Shown: piece after piece, positions 43,268 to 52,194 of the stretch
How the letters are laid out: each line of letters begins with the position of its first letter
How positions within the stretch are numbered: position 1 is the stretch's first letter
The notes under the pieces: model-generated
Databases searched by the model: none
Told to the model about the DNA's origin: nothing
The model's input: the letters and a program-made list of their open reading frames with translations, nothing else
Assembly: GCF_049316285.1 (NCBI RefSeq)
Contig: NZ_JBMOXA010000002.1
Location: 124,001 to 188,000, forward strand
Direction of reading: 5' to 3'
Source: Rhodoferax_B sp049316285
GTDB lineage: Bacteria > Pseudomonadota > Gammaproteobacteria > Burkholderiales > Burkholderiaceae_C
DNA length: 64,000 bases
Made by a program: the position numbers and the translations under genes

Positions 43268-44842
43268 TTATTTGCCCACGCGGCTGACTTGCAGCGAGGT
43301 CGTGCGGTCGCTCAGCAACGGCACAACCTTCAGGCCCTTCTTCGCGGCCCAGATGTTTTGGTAGTGGTACAGCGGGATGTGGCCCACATCGTCGGTGACC
43401 AGTTTGGCGGAGTGGCGGAAGATGGCTTCGCGGCGCTTGGCATCGAACTCCACCGTGGCGGCGTCCAGCGCCTTGTCCACGTCTTCGTTGCTGTAGCGAC
43501 CCCAGTTGTTGGAACCGCGGCCACGCTTGGCGTCGCTGGTGGCCAGGGTCTGCAGCAGGCCGTAGCCGGCTTCACCCGTGCCGTTGCCCCAGGCGATTAC
43601 GCTCACGGCAAATTCGTTCTTGGTGGCGCGGCTCGAATACACCGACCATGGCACCACTTCCACCTTGGTCTTCACGCCGATGCGCGTCCAGAACTGCGCC
43701 ACGGCCTGCACCGTTTCAGGCGCTTGCGGATAGCGGTCGCCGGGCACGTGGATGCTGATCTGGAAGCCTTGTGGATAGCCGGCTTCGGCCAGCAGCTTCT
43801 TGGCTTGTTCGACGTTGTACGGAATGTCTTTCACATCAGGGTTGTAGCCAAAGCTGCCCTTGGGCATCCACTGGTTGGCCTCGGTCACCGTGCCTTGCAG
43901 GATGCGGTCGACGATGGCCTTGCGGTTGATGGCAATCGACAAAGCCTGGCGCACCTTCACTTCCTGCAGCGGGTTCTTCTCCAGCGGCTTGCCCGCGTTG
44001 TCGGTGATGAACTCATTCGGGCCGGGGCGGAAGCTCGGTTGCAGCAGCAGCACACGCAGGCCGGGGTAGGTGTAGACGCTGACCGAGGGTGTCTTCTTGA
44101 GTTTTTCCACATCGGTCACGGCCACCTTGTCGATCACATCCACATCGCCGGCCAGCAGCGCGGCCGTGCGTGCGGCGCCGTTGTTGATGAAGCGGTAGTT
44201 GACCTTGTCCCACACGGGCTTGGGGCCGTAGTAGCTGGGGTTGCGCTCGAACACGGTACGATCGCCCGGTGTGTACGAGATGAACTTGTAGGGGCCGGTG
44301 CCGATCACGGCCTTGCCCGAGTTGTAGTCCTCGGTCTTGGACTTCTCACCAATATGTTTGCTCACGATGTAGATGGAGGCGATCTCCAGCGGCAACATCG
44401 GGTTGGGTGTGTTGGTCTTGATGATGACGGTTTGTGCATCCTTGGCGGTGGTTGATTCCACCGTGCGCAGCGCGCCGGAATACGAGGCCACGGTGCCCGG
44501 CACGTTGCGTGCGCGGTTGAACGAGTAGACGATGTCATCGGCCGTGAACGGCGTGCCGTCTTGCCACTTGATGTCGCTGCGCAGCTTGAATTCCCAGGTC
44601 TTGTCGTCCAGCGTTTTCCAGCTCGCGGCCAGGCCGGGTTCAAGCTTGCCGCCGTCGCGCGAGTTGACCAGCGAATCCCAGAAATGCAGCGCCAGCGAAC
44701 GGTCGCCGGCGTGGTTGTTGAGTTGTGGGTCTACCGACGAAATCGGATCAGCAAAGCCGATGTTCAGCGTGCTGGTTTGTGCCGAGGCAGCACCGGCGGC
44801 CAGCAGGGCGGCGGCGAGGAGGGACAACTTGCGATGGTTCAT
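43268..44842 (-). CDS. Peptide/opine-type ABC transporter substrate-binding protein
   Basis: This 524-residue periplasmic protein of the SBP_bac_5 (DppA/OppA) family has a signal peptide (RKLSLLAAALLAAGAASA), then LNIGFADPISSVDPQ, the family block FTADDIVYSFNRA, and GTGPYKFISYTPGD. It delivers ligand to the permeases encoded by the next genes upstream. Ligands of the family range from peptides to opines, heme and glycosides. An AAAGGACC precedes the ATG. Confidence 0.92.
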   Translation of the reverse strand: MNHRKLSLLAAALLAAGAASAQTSTLNIGFADPISSVDPQLNNHAGDRSLALHFWDSLVNSRDGGKLEPGLAASWKTLDDKTWEFKLRSDIKWQDGTPFTADDIVYSFNRARNVPGTVASYSGALRTVESTTAKDAQTVIIKTNTPNPMLPLEIASIYIVSKHIGEKSKTEDYNSGKAVIGTGPYKFISYTPGDRTVFERNPSYYGPKPVWDKVNYRFINNGAARTAALLAGDVDVIDKVAVTDVEKLKKTPSVSVYTYPGLRVLLLQPSFRPGPNEFITDNAGKPLEKNPLQEVKVRQALSIAINRKAIVDRILQGTVTEANQWMPKGSFGYNPDVKDIPYNVEQAKKLLAEAGYPQGFQISIHVPGDRYPQAPETVQAVAQFWTRIGVKTKVEVVPWSVYSSRATKNEFAVSVIAWGNGTGEAGYGLLQTLATSDAKRGRGSNNWGRYSNEDVDKALDAATVEFDAKRREAIFRHSAKLVTDDVGHIPLYHYQNIWAAKKGLKVVPLLSDRTTSLQVSRVGK

Positions 44843-44884
44843 GGAAGGTCCTTTGAAAAGTTCAGTGGAAATGGTTCGGTTTGT

Positions 44885-45907
44885 TCACGGCGTGTCATTG
44901 AGATGGCACGCGCTTTGGTGGTGTACGGCGATGCCGCGCAGCTTGGGCGCCTCGACGCTGCAGCGCGGCATGGCCTGCGGACATCGTGGATGGAAGTGGC
45001 AGCCGCTGGGCGGGTTGATCGGGCTGGGGATCTCGCCGCGAATGGTGTTGAAGCGTGTGCGGCGCGACTCGAAGCGCGGAATCTCGGCCAGCAGCGCCTG
45101 GGTGTAGGGGTGATTCGGGCGGGCGAAAAGTTCTTCCACCGGCGCACTTTCCACCACGCGGCCCAGGTACATCACGGCGACGCGGTCACACAGGTGCTCC
45201 ACAACGCCCAGGTCGTGGCTGATGAACAAGTAGGCCAGGCCCAACTGGTCGCGCAAGTCCATGAACAGGTTCAGGATCTGCGCCTGGATGGACACGTCTA
45301 GCGCGGCCACGGCTTCGTCGCTGACCAGCATGGCCGGCTGCACGGCCAGTGCACGCGCAATGCCAATGCGCTGGCGTTGCCCGCCGCTGAACTGGTGCGG
45401 GTAGCGGTGGCGCAGGGCCGGGTCTAGCCCGGCGCGTTGCAGCTGCGCGCAGACGTAATCGTCTTCACCGGCTGCATCGGTCAAGCCATGCAGACGTGCG
45501 GCTTCACCGACGATGCGCGACACACGCAGGCGTGGGTTCAGGCTGGAGAACGGGTCCTGGAACACCATTTGCACACGCAGCCGCGCGGCCAGGCGTTGCT
45601 CGGCGTTCAGGCTTTGCAGGGCGGCGCCGTTCACATGTACCTCGCCCTCGGTGGGCGACAACAGGCCGGCGGCGATGCGCCCCAAGGTTGATTTGCCGCA
45701 GCCCGATTCGCCGACCAGGCCCACCACTTCACCGGGGCGCACGGTCAGGTCTACACCATCCACAGCGTGTGTCACCACGGGTGCCTTGGTGATGCCCACG
45801 CGGCGCAACACGCGGCCAACCGAGCCCGGTTCCGCCTGGGCACCAAAGCGTTTGCTCACGCCGCGCAGGTCGACCAGCGGTATGTCTTTGTCCATCAGCG
45901 CACTCAT
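44885..45907 (-). CDS. Peptide-type ABC transporter ATP-binding protein (DppF-like)
   Basis: This 340-residue ATPase has Walker A GLVGESGCGKSTLGR, the signature FSGGQRQRIGIARAL, a Walker B region reading SDEAVAALDVSIQ, and the oligopeptide-transporter C-terminal extension with the HPRCPQAMPRC cysteine pattern. Walker B has SDEAVAALD in place of the usual DEPVSALD: the catalytic Glu is kept and the Pro is lost. The start overlaps the stop of the other ATPase (ATGA). Confidence 0.93.
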   Translation of the reverse strand: MSALMDKDIPLVDLRGVSKRFGAQAEPGSVGRVLRRVGITKAPVVTHAVDGVDLTVRPGEVVGLVGESGCGKSTLGRIAAGLLSPTEGEVHVNGAALQSLNAEQRLAARLRVQMVFQDPFSSLNPRLRVSRIVGEAARLHGLTDAAGEDDYVCAQLQRAGLDPALRHRYPHQFSGGQRQRIGIARALAVQPAMLVSDEAVAALDVSIQAQILNLFMDLRDQLGLAYLFISHDLGVVEHLCDRVAVMYLGRVVESAPVEELFARPNHPYTQALLAEIPRFESRRTRFNTIRGEIPSPINPPSGCHFHPRCPQAMPRCSVEAPKLRGIAVHHQSACHLNDTP

Positions 45908-46920
45908 GCTGCGGCCTCCATCAACATCGGTGTGCCGGGGTGGAAGCAGCGGGCCAAATGGCTGGGTGTGTCGGTGCGCGGGCGGCTCATCTCGGGCATG
46001 GTTTGGCAGGCGCTGCTGGCGCGCGCGCAGCGCGGCGCAAAGGCGCAACCGGGCGGCATGTGCAGCAGATTCGGCGCCATGCCGGGAATCTGCTGCAGGC
46101 GCGCGCCGCGTTGTTTGCTCTTGCGATTGGCACTCGGCAGGCTGCCGATCAGGCCTTGGGTATAGGGGTGTTGCGGGTGATCCAGCACATCGTCCACGCT
46201 GCCGTGTTCGACGATGCGGCCGGCATACATCACGGCGATCTCATCGGCCAGGCCGGCGACCACGGACAGGTCGTGGCTGATCCAGATCAGCGCCATGCCG
46301 GTCTCGCGCACCAGCTTCTGCATCTCCGCGAGGATCTGCGCCTGTATGGTCACGTCGAGTGCGGTAGTTGGTTCATCGGCAATGATCAGGTCCGGGCCAT
46401 GCAGCAGCGCAATGGCGATGGCCACACGTTGGCGCATGCCGCCCGAGAGCTGGTGCGGGTAGGCGCGCAGCCGGTCGTCCGGGCTGGGAATGCCCATGCG
46501 CGCCAGCGCCTGCGCGGCCTGCTCACGTGCCTCGGCTTTCGACACCTTGCGGTGCGCGTGTACGGCTTCCATCATTTGGGTGTCTATGCGCAGCACCGGG
46601 TTCAGCGTGGCCATGGGGTCTTGAAAGATCATGGCGATGCGGTTGCCACGCAGCGCGCGCCGTTCGCTGGCTTGTAGCTTGGTGAGGTCCTGGCCCTGGA
46701 ACAAAACCTCGCCGCCGTCCACACGGCCCGGTGGGTCGACCAGGCCCATGATGGAAAAACCGGTGACCGATTTACCCGAGCCCGATTCACCCACCAGGCC
46801 CAGCACCTTGCCGCGGCCGAGTGTGAACGACACCCCGTTGACCACGGGCAGCGTGCCCGCGCGGGTATGGAACTGCGTTTGAAGTTCGCGCACTTCAAGT
46901 GTGGGGACTTCGGTGTTCAT
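45904..46920 (-). CDS. Peptide-type ABC transporter ATP-binding protein (DppD-like)
   Basis: This 338-residue ATPase has Walker A GLVGESGSGKSVTGF, signature LSGGMRQRVAIAIAL, Walker B LIIADEPTTALDVT and the C-terminal peptide-transporter extension with cysteines (GCAFAPRCARASSAC) that in this family can hold an iron-sulfur cluster. It overlaps the permease gene before it and the second ATPase after it by 4 bases each. Confidence 0.94.
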   Translation of the reverse strand: MNTEVPTLEVRELQTQFHTRAGTLPVVNGVSFTLGRGKVLGLVGESGSGKSVTGFSIMGLVDPPGRVDGGEVLFQGQDLTKLQASERRALRGNRIAMIFQDPMATLNPVLRIDTQMMEAVHAHRKVSKAEAREQAAQALARMGIPSPDDRLRAYPHQLSGGMRQRVAIAIALLHGPDLIIADEPTTALDVTIQAQILAEMQKLVRETGMALIWISHDLSVVAGLADEIAVMYAGRIVEHGSVDDVLDHPQHPYTQGLIGSLPSANRKSKQRGARLQQIPGMAPNLLHMPPGCAFAPRCARASSACQTMPEMSRPRTDTPSHLARCFHPGTPMLMEAAA

Positions 46921-47834
46921 TTCTGCAGTCTCGGATTGAGCACGTCGCGCAACTGGTCACCGACCAGATTGATCGCCACGATGGTGGCGAGCAGCGCCAC
47001 GCCGGGGAAGAAGCTGATCCAGTATTCGTTGGACAGCAGGTATTGGTAGCCGTTGGAGATCAACAACCCTAGCGAGGGCTCGGTGATGGGCACGCCCAGG
47101 CCGAGGAACGACAGCGTCGCCTCCAGCGTGATGGCGCGCGCCACCTGCAGCGCACCGATCACCAGCAACGGCGGCAGGCAGTTGGGCAGGATGTGGCCGG
47201 TGAGAATGCGCCAGCGCGGAATGCCCTGGCCGCGCGCGGCCTCGACATATTCGCGGTTGGTTTCCACCAGCGCCTGGCCACGTGCGGTGCGTGCGTAGTA
47301 GGCCCATTCCAGCAGCACCAGGGTGAGCACCACATTGCCCACACCCTTGCCCACGTAGGCCAGGATCATCAGCGCCATCAGGATGGTGGGGAAGGACAGC
47401 AGCAGGTCGACCAGGCGCATCAGCACCGCATCCACCTTGCCACCGGCATAGGCGGCGAGCAAACCCACCAGTGTGCCCAGTACCGCCGCGATGGCCGCCG
47501 AGCCAATGCCTACCAGCAGGCTGATGCGCAGGCCATAGATGATGGCCGAGTACAAATCGCGGCCCTGGCCGTCGGTGCCCAGCCAGTAGGTGTAGCCGGC
47601 CGAGCTGCTGGGCGTGCCGGGTGTGAGGCGTGCGTCTAGCACGTCGAGCTGCATCAGGTCATAGGGGTTTTGCGGCGTGATCCAGGGTGCGGCAATCGCC
47701 GCCAGCACCACCAGGCCCAGGACAATCAGGCCACCCACAGCAACGCGTGAATGCAGAAAATCTGCGGCCACACGCCACCAGATGGAGTGTTCGTCGAAAG
47801 TTTTCTTGCGTGGGATATTTGTTGTTTGGTTCAT
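46917..47834 (-). CDS. Peptide-type ABC transporter permease (DppC-like)
   Basis: This 305-residue inner-membrane protein has an N-terminal helix (VGGLIVLGLVVLAAIAAPW), the GTDGQGRDLYSAIIYGLRISLLVG block, five further helices and the EAA-like coupling loop EYVEAARGQGIPRWRILTGHILPN. The ATG at 47834 overlaps the DppB-like stop; upstream frame extension is not genuine. Confidence 0.94.
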   Translation of the reverse strand: MNQTTNIPRKKTFDEHSIWWRVAADFLHSRVAVGGLIVLGLVVLAAIAAPWITPQNPYDLMQLDVLDARLTPGTPSSSAGYTYWLGTDGQGRDLYSAIIYGLRISLLVGIGSAAIAAVLGTLVGLLAAYAGGKVDAVLMRLVDLLLSFPTILMALMILAYVGKGVGNVVLTLVLLEWAYYARTARGQALVETNREYVEAARGQGIPRWRILTGHILPNCLPPLLVIGALQVARAITLEATLSFLGLGVPITEPSLGLLISNGYQYLLSNEYWISFFPGVALLATIVAINLVGDQLRDVLNPRLQK

Positions 47835-48805
47835 CGTGCTGCTTCCAGTCGCACACGTGGATCGAGTAACTTGTAGAGCAGGTCCACCACCAGGTTCAGC
47901 GTGACGAAGATCACCACCACCACCATCAGATAGGCCACGACCACGGGGCGGTCCAGCGAGTTGATGCTGTCCAGAATCAGCTTGCCGGCGCCGGGCCAGG
48001 CGAAGATGGACTCGGTCACCACGGCATAGGCAATGGTGGCGCCAAGTTCCAGCCCCAGCACGGTGACCAGTGGGATCAGCGTGTTGCGCAGCACGTGCAT
48101 GATGACCACGCGGGTGTTGGTCAGGCCCTTGGCGCGCGCAAATTTCACGAAGTCTTGCGGCAGCACTTCGCGCACCCCGGCGCGCGTCAGGCGCAGCACC
48201 AGCGAGATCTTGAACAGCGCGAGGTTGAATGCGGGCAGCAGCAGGTGCTGCAGACCGTCCCACGTGAGCCATGACCAAGCAATGCCGAACAGCTCACGCG
48301 TTTCACCACGGCCGCTGGCGGGCAACCAACCGAGCTGCACGCTGAACACCATGATGAACATCAGCGCCACCCAGAATGCGGGCAGCGAAAAGCCGACGAT
48401 GCTGAATGCCATCAAGGCCTTGGAGATCGGATGATCCGGCTTCATGCCGGCAAACAAACCCAGCGGCACACCGATGACGATGGCCAGGATCAACGCGCCC
48501 ACGGCCAGCTCCATGGTGGCGGGCAGGCGGTGCAAGATCAGCTTGATGGCGTCTTCCTGGTAGACAAAACTCTTGCCCAGGTTGCCTTGTACCGCGCCTT
48601 CCACAAAAGCCAGGTACTGCCGCCACAAGGGTTGGTCCAGCCCCAGGCGGGCGATGGCTTCCAGCCGCTCTTGCTGGTTCATGTCGTCGCCGATCAGGAT
48701 GTCCACCGGGTTGCCGATGGCGTGCAGGCCCACGAAGACAATCACCGTCATCAGCGCGACCACCAAGGCGGCCTGCGCGATGCGGCGTAACAGCCAGCCG
48801 ATCAT
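47831..48805 (-). CDS. Peptide-type ABC transporter permease (DppB-like)
   Basis: This 324-residue permease has the N-terminal helix MIGWLLRRIAQAALVVALMTVIVF, the GLDQPLWRQYLAF segment typical of DppB, and the coupling loop DFVKFARAKGLTNTRVVIMHVLRN. Its start overlaps the stop of the flavoprotein monooxygenase gene (ATGA), tying the transporter to that enzyme. Confidence 0.94.
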   Translation of the reverse strand: MIGWLLRRIAQAALVVALMTVIVFVGLHAIGNPVDILIGDDMNQQERLEAIARLGLDQPLWRQYLAFVEGAVQGNLGKSFVYQEDAIKLILHRLPATMELAVGALILAIVIGVPLGLFAGMKPDHPISKALMAFSIVGFSLPAFWVALMFIMVFSVQLGWLPASGRGETRELFGIAWSWLTWDGLQHLLLPAFNLALFKISLVLRLTRAGVREVLPQDFVKFARAKGLTNTRVVIMHVLRNTLIPLVTVLGLELGATIAYAVVTESIFAWPGAGKLILDSINSLDRPVVVAYLMVVVVIFVTLNLVVDLLYKLLDPRVRLEAAR

Positions 48806-50280
48806 TTAGGTTCACCTTCGTACGCGGGGAACTGAGCGGGTGTCCACTCGTCGCCAAACAGTTCCGGCTCGGCGTAGTTTTCCATTGACGCGAAGTGCGT
48901 GGCGATGTCTTCGCTGAACAGTTGGCCAGCCAGGCCTTGGGCCAGGCGTTTGGCGCCGTCGCTGATTTGCGGAATGTCGCCAGCCACCGCGCCGTGCGAC
49001 AGGGCGGAGGGGTAGCAGAAGCAATGGATGCGCTCCAGGCCGGGGCAGGTGCCGGGTGTTTTTTCCTGGAATTCGAACAGCGGCCCGAGGTCGGGCGACT
49101 GGGCCAGTTCGGCATCTTCCTGGCCGGGGAGCGCCTGGTAGCGGTCTTGCCACAAACGCACGGCGCGGGCGAAGCCTGCGAACTCGGGGCGCAGGCTCCA
49201 GTCGAGGCGGAAGCCGGTGCAGAAGATCACGAAGTCGCTGGCGAGCGGGCCCTTGGCGGTGTCGAGCCGCAGTGCGCCGTCGTCCCGCAGCACCGCGCCC
49301 GACACCGGTGTGCCGATGTGGAAGTGTGCGTTGGCAAAACGCGAGACACGCAGTGTGCTGCCATGCGGCGGCGGTACTTGCTGCACGTTGATGTAGTGGC
49401 GCAGGCGCCATTTCCAGTCGTCGGGCAGGGCCCAGAAGCCTTGGGCGATGCCGGGGCTGCCGGCGCCTTTGCCTTTGTTGATGCGCGGCAGCTCGGTGCG
49501 GCGCACCAGCAGGTCTACACGTGTCGCCCCGGCCTCCAGCGCGGTGGCGGCGCTGTCCATGGCCGAGGCGCCGCCGCCGATCACGGCAACGCGTTTTCCG
49601 GCCAAGGCCTTGGCATCCCAGAGGTCCGCCGAATGCCCCCAACGATCGCGCGGCAGGCCATGTGCCCAGTCGGGCACCCAGGGGCCGCCCAGGCCGTCGC
49701 GGCCGGTGGCCAGCACGGCGTGGCGCGCCAGCACAGTGTAGATGCGGCTGGCCTGGGTGTCGTCGGCCAGATCGAGCTGCACCAGGCCGTCGGCGCGCGG
49801 CGTCACGGCCAGCACACGCTGCTGGTTTTGCACGTCAAGTTCCAGCACCTGGCGGTACCAGCGCAGATATTCGGCCCATTGCAGGCGCGGGATTTTGTCG
49901 AGTGCGGCCCAGGCCGCAAGGCCGAACTGCGCTTCAAACCAGGCGCGGAAGGTCAGGGCACCAAAGCCGAGCGCGGGGCCGGTCAGCTCTTTGGGCGAAC
50001 GCAGGGTTTCCATGCGTGCGGTGGTGGCCCAGGGGCCTTCAAAGCCGGTGGGCGCGCGGTCGAAGATGCGGGCCTGCACGCCCAGGTGTTTGAGTGCTGC
50101 GGCCAGCGCCAGACCGGCCATGCCGCCGCCGACGATGGCGGTGTCCAGCACCTCCTGGCCGGCCGCTGTGCGCGTGGGCACCCAGCTTTTGCCGGGCAGG
50201 CCCAGCCAGGAGAAGTCTTGCCGCAGGCGGGCCTCCAGGGCGGCCAGGCCGGAGGTGTAAGGGGTGGGGTGGGATGACAT
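48802..50280 (-). CDS. Flavin-dependent monooxygenase-like oxidoreductase
   Basis: This 492-residue protein has two dinucleotide-binding motifs: FAD-type IVGGGMAGLALA (from residue 49) and NADPH-type VIGGGASAMDSAA (from 234), with the ATGRDGLGG segment between them. The order fits class B flavoprotein monooxygenases (N-hydroxylating or Baeyer-Villiger relatives); the full FxGxxxHxxxW fingerprint is not evident. No signal peptide. It lies 8 bases after the LysR gene and overlaps the DppB-like gene. It probably oxidises the imported compound. Confidence 0.85.
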   Translation of the reverse strand: MSSHPTPYTSGLAALEARLRQDFSWLGLPGKSWVPTRTAAGQEVLDTAIVGGGMAGLALAAALKHLGVQARIFDRAPTGFEGPWATTARMETLRSPKELTGPALGFGALTFRAWFEAQFGLAAWAALDKIPRLQWAEYLRWYRQVLELDVQNQQRVLAVTPRADGLVQLDLADDTQASRIYTVLARHAVLATGRDGLGGPWVPDWAHGLPRDRWGHSADLWDAKALAGKRVAVIGGGASAMDSAATALEAGATRVDLLVRRTELPRINKGKGAGSPGIAQGFWALPDDWKWRLRHYINVQQVPPPHGSTLRVSRFANAHFHIGTPVSGAVLRDDGALRLDTAKGPLASDFVIFCTGFRLDWSLRPEFAGFARAVRLWQDRYQALPGQEDAELAQSPDLGPLFEFQEKTPGTCPGLERIHCFCYPSALSHGAVAGDIPQISDGAKRLAQGLAGQLFSEDIATHFASMENYAEPELFGDEWTPAQFPAYEGEPK

Positions 50281-50288
50281 GGCTGAAC

Positions 50289-51254
50289 TTACTTTGCTAA
50301 GGGGGCTTGCGCGCTCTGCAGCAGCGTGGCGTGCTCGGCCACGTCGTGCTGCACAAAGCCGGGCAGGGTTGCAGCGGTGTGCAGCAGTGCCTCGACCAGT
50401 GCGCGCACCGGCGTGGTCAGTGGCCGCGATTGCGGTGTGATCACGCCGAAGAAAAACGGGATATGGGTGTCGATGGGGCGTATCACCAGGCCGTCGCTGG
50501 ACGCGCCTATGGCTGTCAACGGCTCCAGCACCGCCACGCCCAGGCCGGCACGTACCAGGGCTTGGGCATTGATGGACGAGTTGGTTTCGATCAAGGCGTG
50601 GTGCCGGCCCGGTGCGCGGCCGGCCTCGGCCAGCACCGCGTCGAGCCGGTGGCGCAGACGGAAGGGATTGCTCATGGTGATCAGGCGGCGCTGCGCCAGC
50701 GCGGCCAGGGGCACGGTGCTCAGTGCGGCGAGTGCATCGTCTTGCGGCAGCATGGCCACGCAGCCGACTTCGCCTATCCAGTGCATTTGCAAACCCTTGT
50801 GTTCCAGCGGCAGGCTGCTGGCGCCCAGTTGCACGGCACCGCTGAGCACGGCGTGCACCACGTGTTCGGGCGAGGCGGTGCGCAGTTGAATCGGGCTGGG
50901 GCCGGTGTTTTGTTCCACACGTTTCAAGGCCAAGGGCAACAGCCCTACCGATAGGGCCGAGGTGGCGGCCAGCAACAATGGCTGGGCATCACCGCGCGCG
51001 ATCTCCACCGCACGCTCATGGATGCGGCGCAGGCCGCTGAGGGCACGCTCGGCCTCTTCGTGCAACAGGAAACCCTGATCGGTGGGGGTGACGCGCGGGC
51101 CGTTGCGCGCAAACAGCGCATAGCCGATTTCGGCCTCCAGCTCCTGCACCAGCCGCGTGATGGCCGGTTGTGAGCGCGCCAACAACTTCGCCGCACCCGT
51201 GATGCTGCCCGTCGACATGACGGCGGCAAAGGCTTCGAGTTGGCGGAGTTCCAT
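50289..51254 (-). CDS. LysR family regulator heading the transport/oxidation operon
   Basis: This 321-residue LysR protein has the N-terminal helix-turn-helix MELRQLEAFAAVMSTGSITGAAKLLARSQPAITRLVQELEAEIG and a standard effector domain. Unusually it is the first gene of the same-strand operon, 8 bases before the monooxygenase, rather than being divergent from it. The divergent nitroreductase lies 213 bases away. It probably controls its own operon and possibly the nitroreductase. Confidence 0.9.
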   Translation of the reverse strand: MELRQLEAFAAVMSTGSITGAAKLLARSQPAITRLVQELEAEIGYALFARNGPRVTPTDQGFLLHEEAERALSGLRRIHERAVEIARGDAQPLLLAATSALSVGLLPLALKRVEQNTGPSPIQLRTASPEHVVHAVLSGAVQLGASSLPLEHKGLQMHWIGEVGCVAMLPQDDALAALSTVPLAALAQRRLITMSNPFRLRHRLDAVLAEAGRAPGRHHALIETNSSINAQALVRAGLGVAVLEPLTAIGASSDGLVIRPIDTHIPFFFGVITPQSRPLTTPVRALVEALLHTAATLPGFVQHDVAEHATLLQSAQAPLAK

Positions 51255-51467
51255 GCGTTCAAATCATTCAAAAAGAGAATGATGACGCATTAAGTATGTC
51301 AATGGCAAATACTAAAAAGGGATGAGCTTATATGTGGGCTTGCAGATATGCGCTTGGGTGAATGCCAGGGCGTGGCGCCCAGCCGGCGCCCTTGGCCAGC
51401 AGCTCCAAGGGCGCCGAGTTGATATAGACTTTGGTCGCTGGGCTTCTGGCCAGCGGCACTGTTTTTC

Positions 51468-52181
51468 ATGTTCTCTCCATCTTCCGACACCCCCTCCGAT
51501 AGCGCTTCCGAGGCTTTTGCCTTGTGGCTTGCATCGCGGCGCTCCGTACGCGGCTTTTTGCCCGAGGCGGTCGCCCCCGATGTGCTCAGCCGCATGATGG
51601 TGGCGGCGCGGCGTGCGCCTAGCGGCGCAAACCTGCAGCCGGGACGCTTCTGGGCGGTGCAGGGGGGGCTGCGGCAGCGGCTGTCCGACGCCTTGGTCGA
51701 GGCCTGGCGGCGTGACGGGCAGGAAGCCGAGGATTACGCATATTTTCCTGAACCCTTGCCCATGGGCTTGCGCAAGCGGCAGGCCGCTTCGGCGCAGGCG
51801 CTTTATGGCGCGCTGGGTGTGGCACGTGGTGATGCGGCGGGACGCGCGGCGCAGTTTGAGCGCAATTACCGCTTCTTCGATGCGCCCGTGGCCATCATCG
51901 TCACCATAGACCGCGACTTCGGCCCGGGCGGCTATATGGACCTGGGCATGGCGCTTTACGGCCTGATGCTGGCCGCACGGGCGGAGGGCCTGGACAGTTG
52001 CGCCATAGGCGCCATGGCCTCGTTTCCCCGGCTCATCCGCGAGACCTTGGGGTTGGACGCGCAGCAGGCGGTGGTCTGCGGCGTGGCCATTGGCCGGGCC
52101 GACCCGTTGGCACCGGCGAATGGTTGTGAAACCGTGCGTTGTGCCGAGGAAGACTACTTCCAGGTGTTAGGCGGCGACTAA
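51468..52181 (+). CDS. Nitroreductase-family NAD(P)H-dependent flavin oxidoreductase
   Basis: This 237-residue FMN protein has the start block LASRRSVRGFLPEAV with FMN-phosphate-binding arginines, ARRAPSGANLQPGRFWAV, and GYMDLGMALYGLMLAARAEGLDSCAIGAM followed by VVCGVAIGRAD. Family members reduce nitroaromatics, quinones or enoates. No clear ribosome site is seen before the ATG at 51468. It is divergent from the LysR gene and converging with the thiolase-like gene. Confidence 0.88.
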   Translation: MFSPSSDTPSDSASEAFALWLASRRSVRGFLPEAVAPDVLSRMMVAARRAPSGANLQPGRFWAVQGGLRQRLSDALVEAWRRDGQEAEDYAYFPEPLPMGLRKRQAASAQALYGALGVARGDAAGRAAQFERNYRFFDAPVAIIVTIDRDFGPGGYMDLGMALYGLMLAARAEGLDSCAIGAMASFPRLIRETLGLDAQQAVVCGVAIGRADPLAPANGCETVRCAEEDYFQVLGGD

Positions 52182-52194
52182 GTCGCTTGCCGTT

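Noticed and set aside
43154..44455. A 433-codon plus-strand open frame across the BAAT-type hydrolase and binding-protein genes
   Set aside because: It runs opposite to two well-supported genes and shows no recognisable protein motif.
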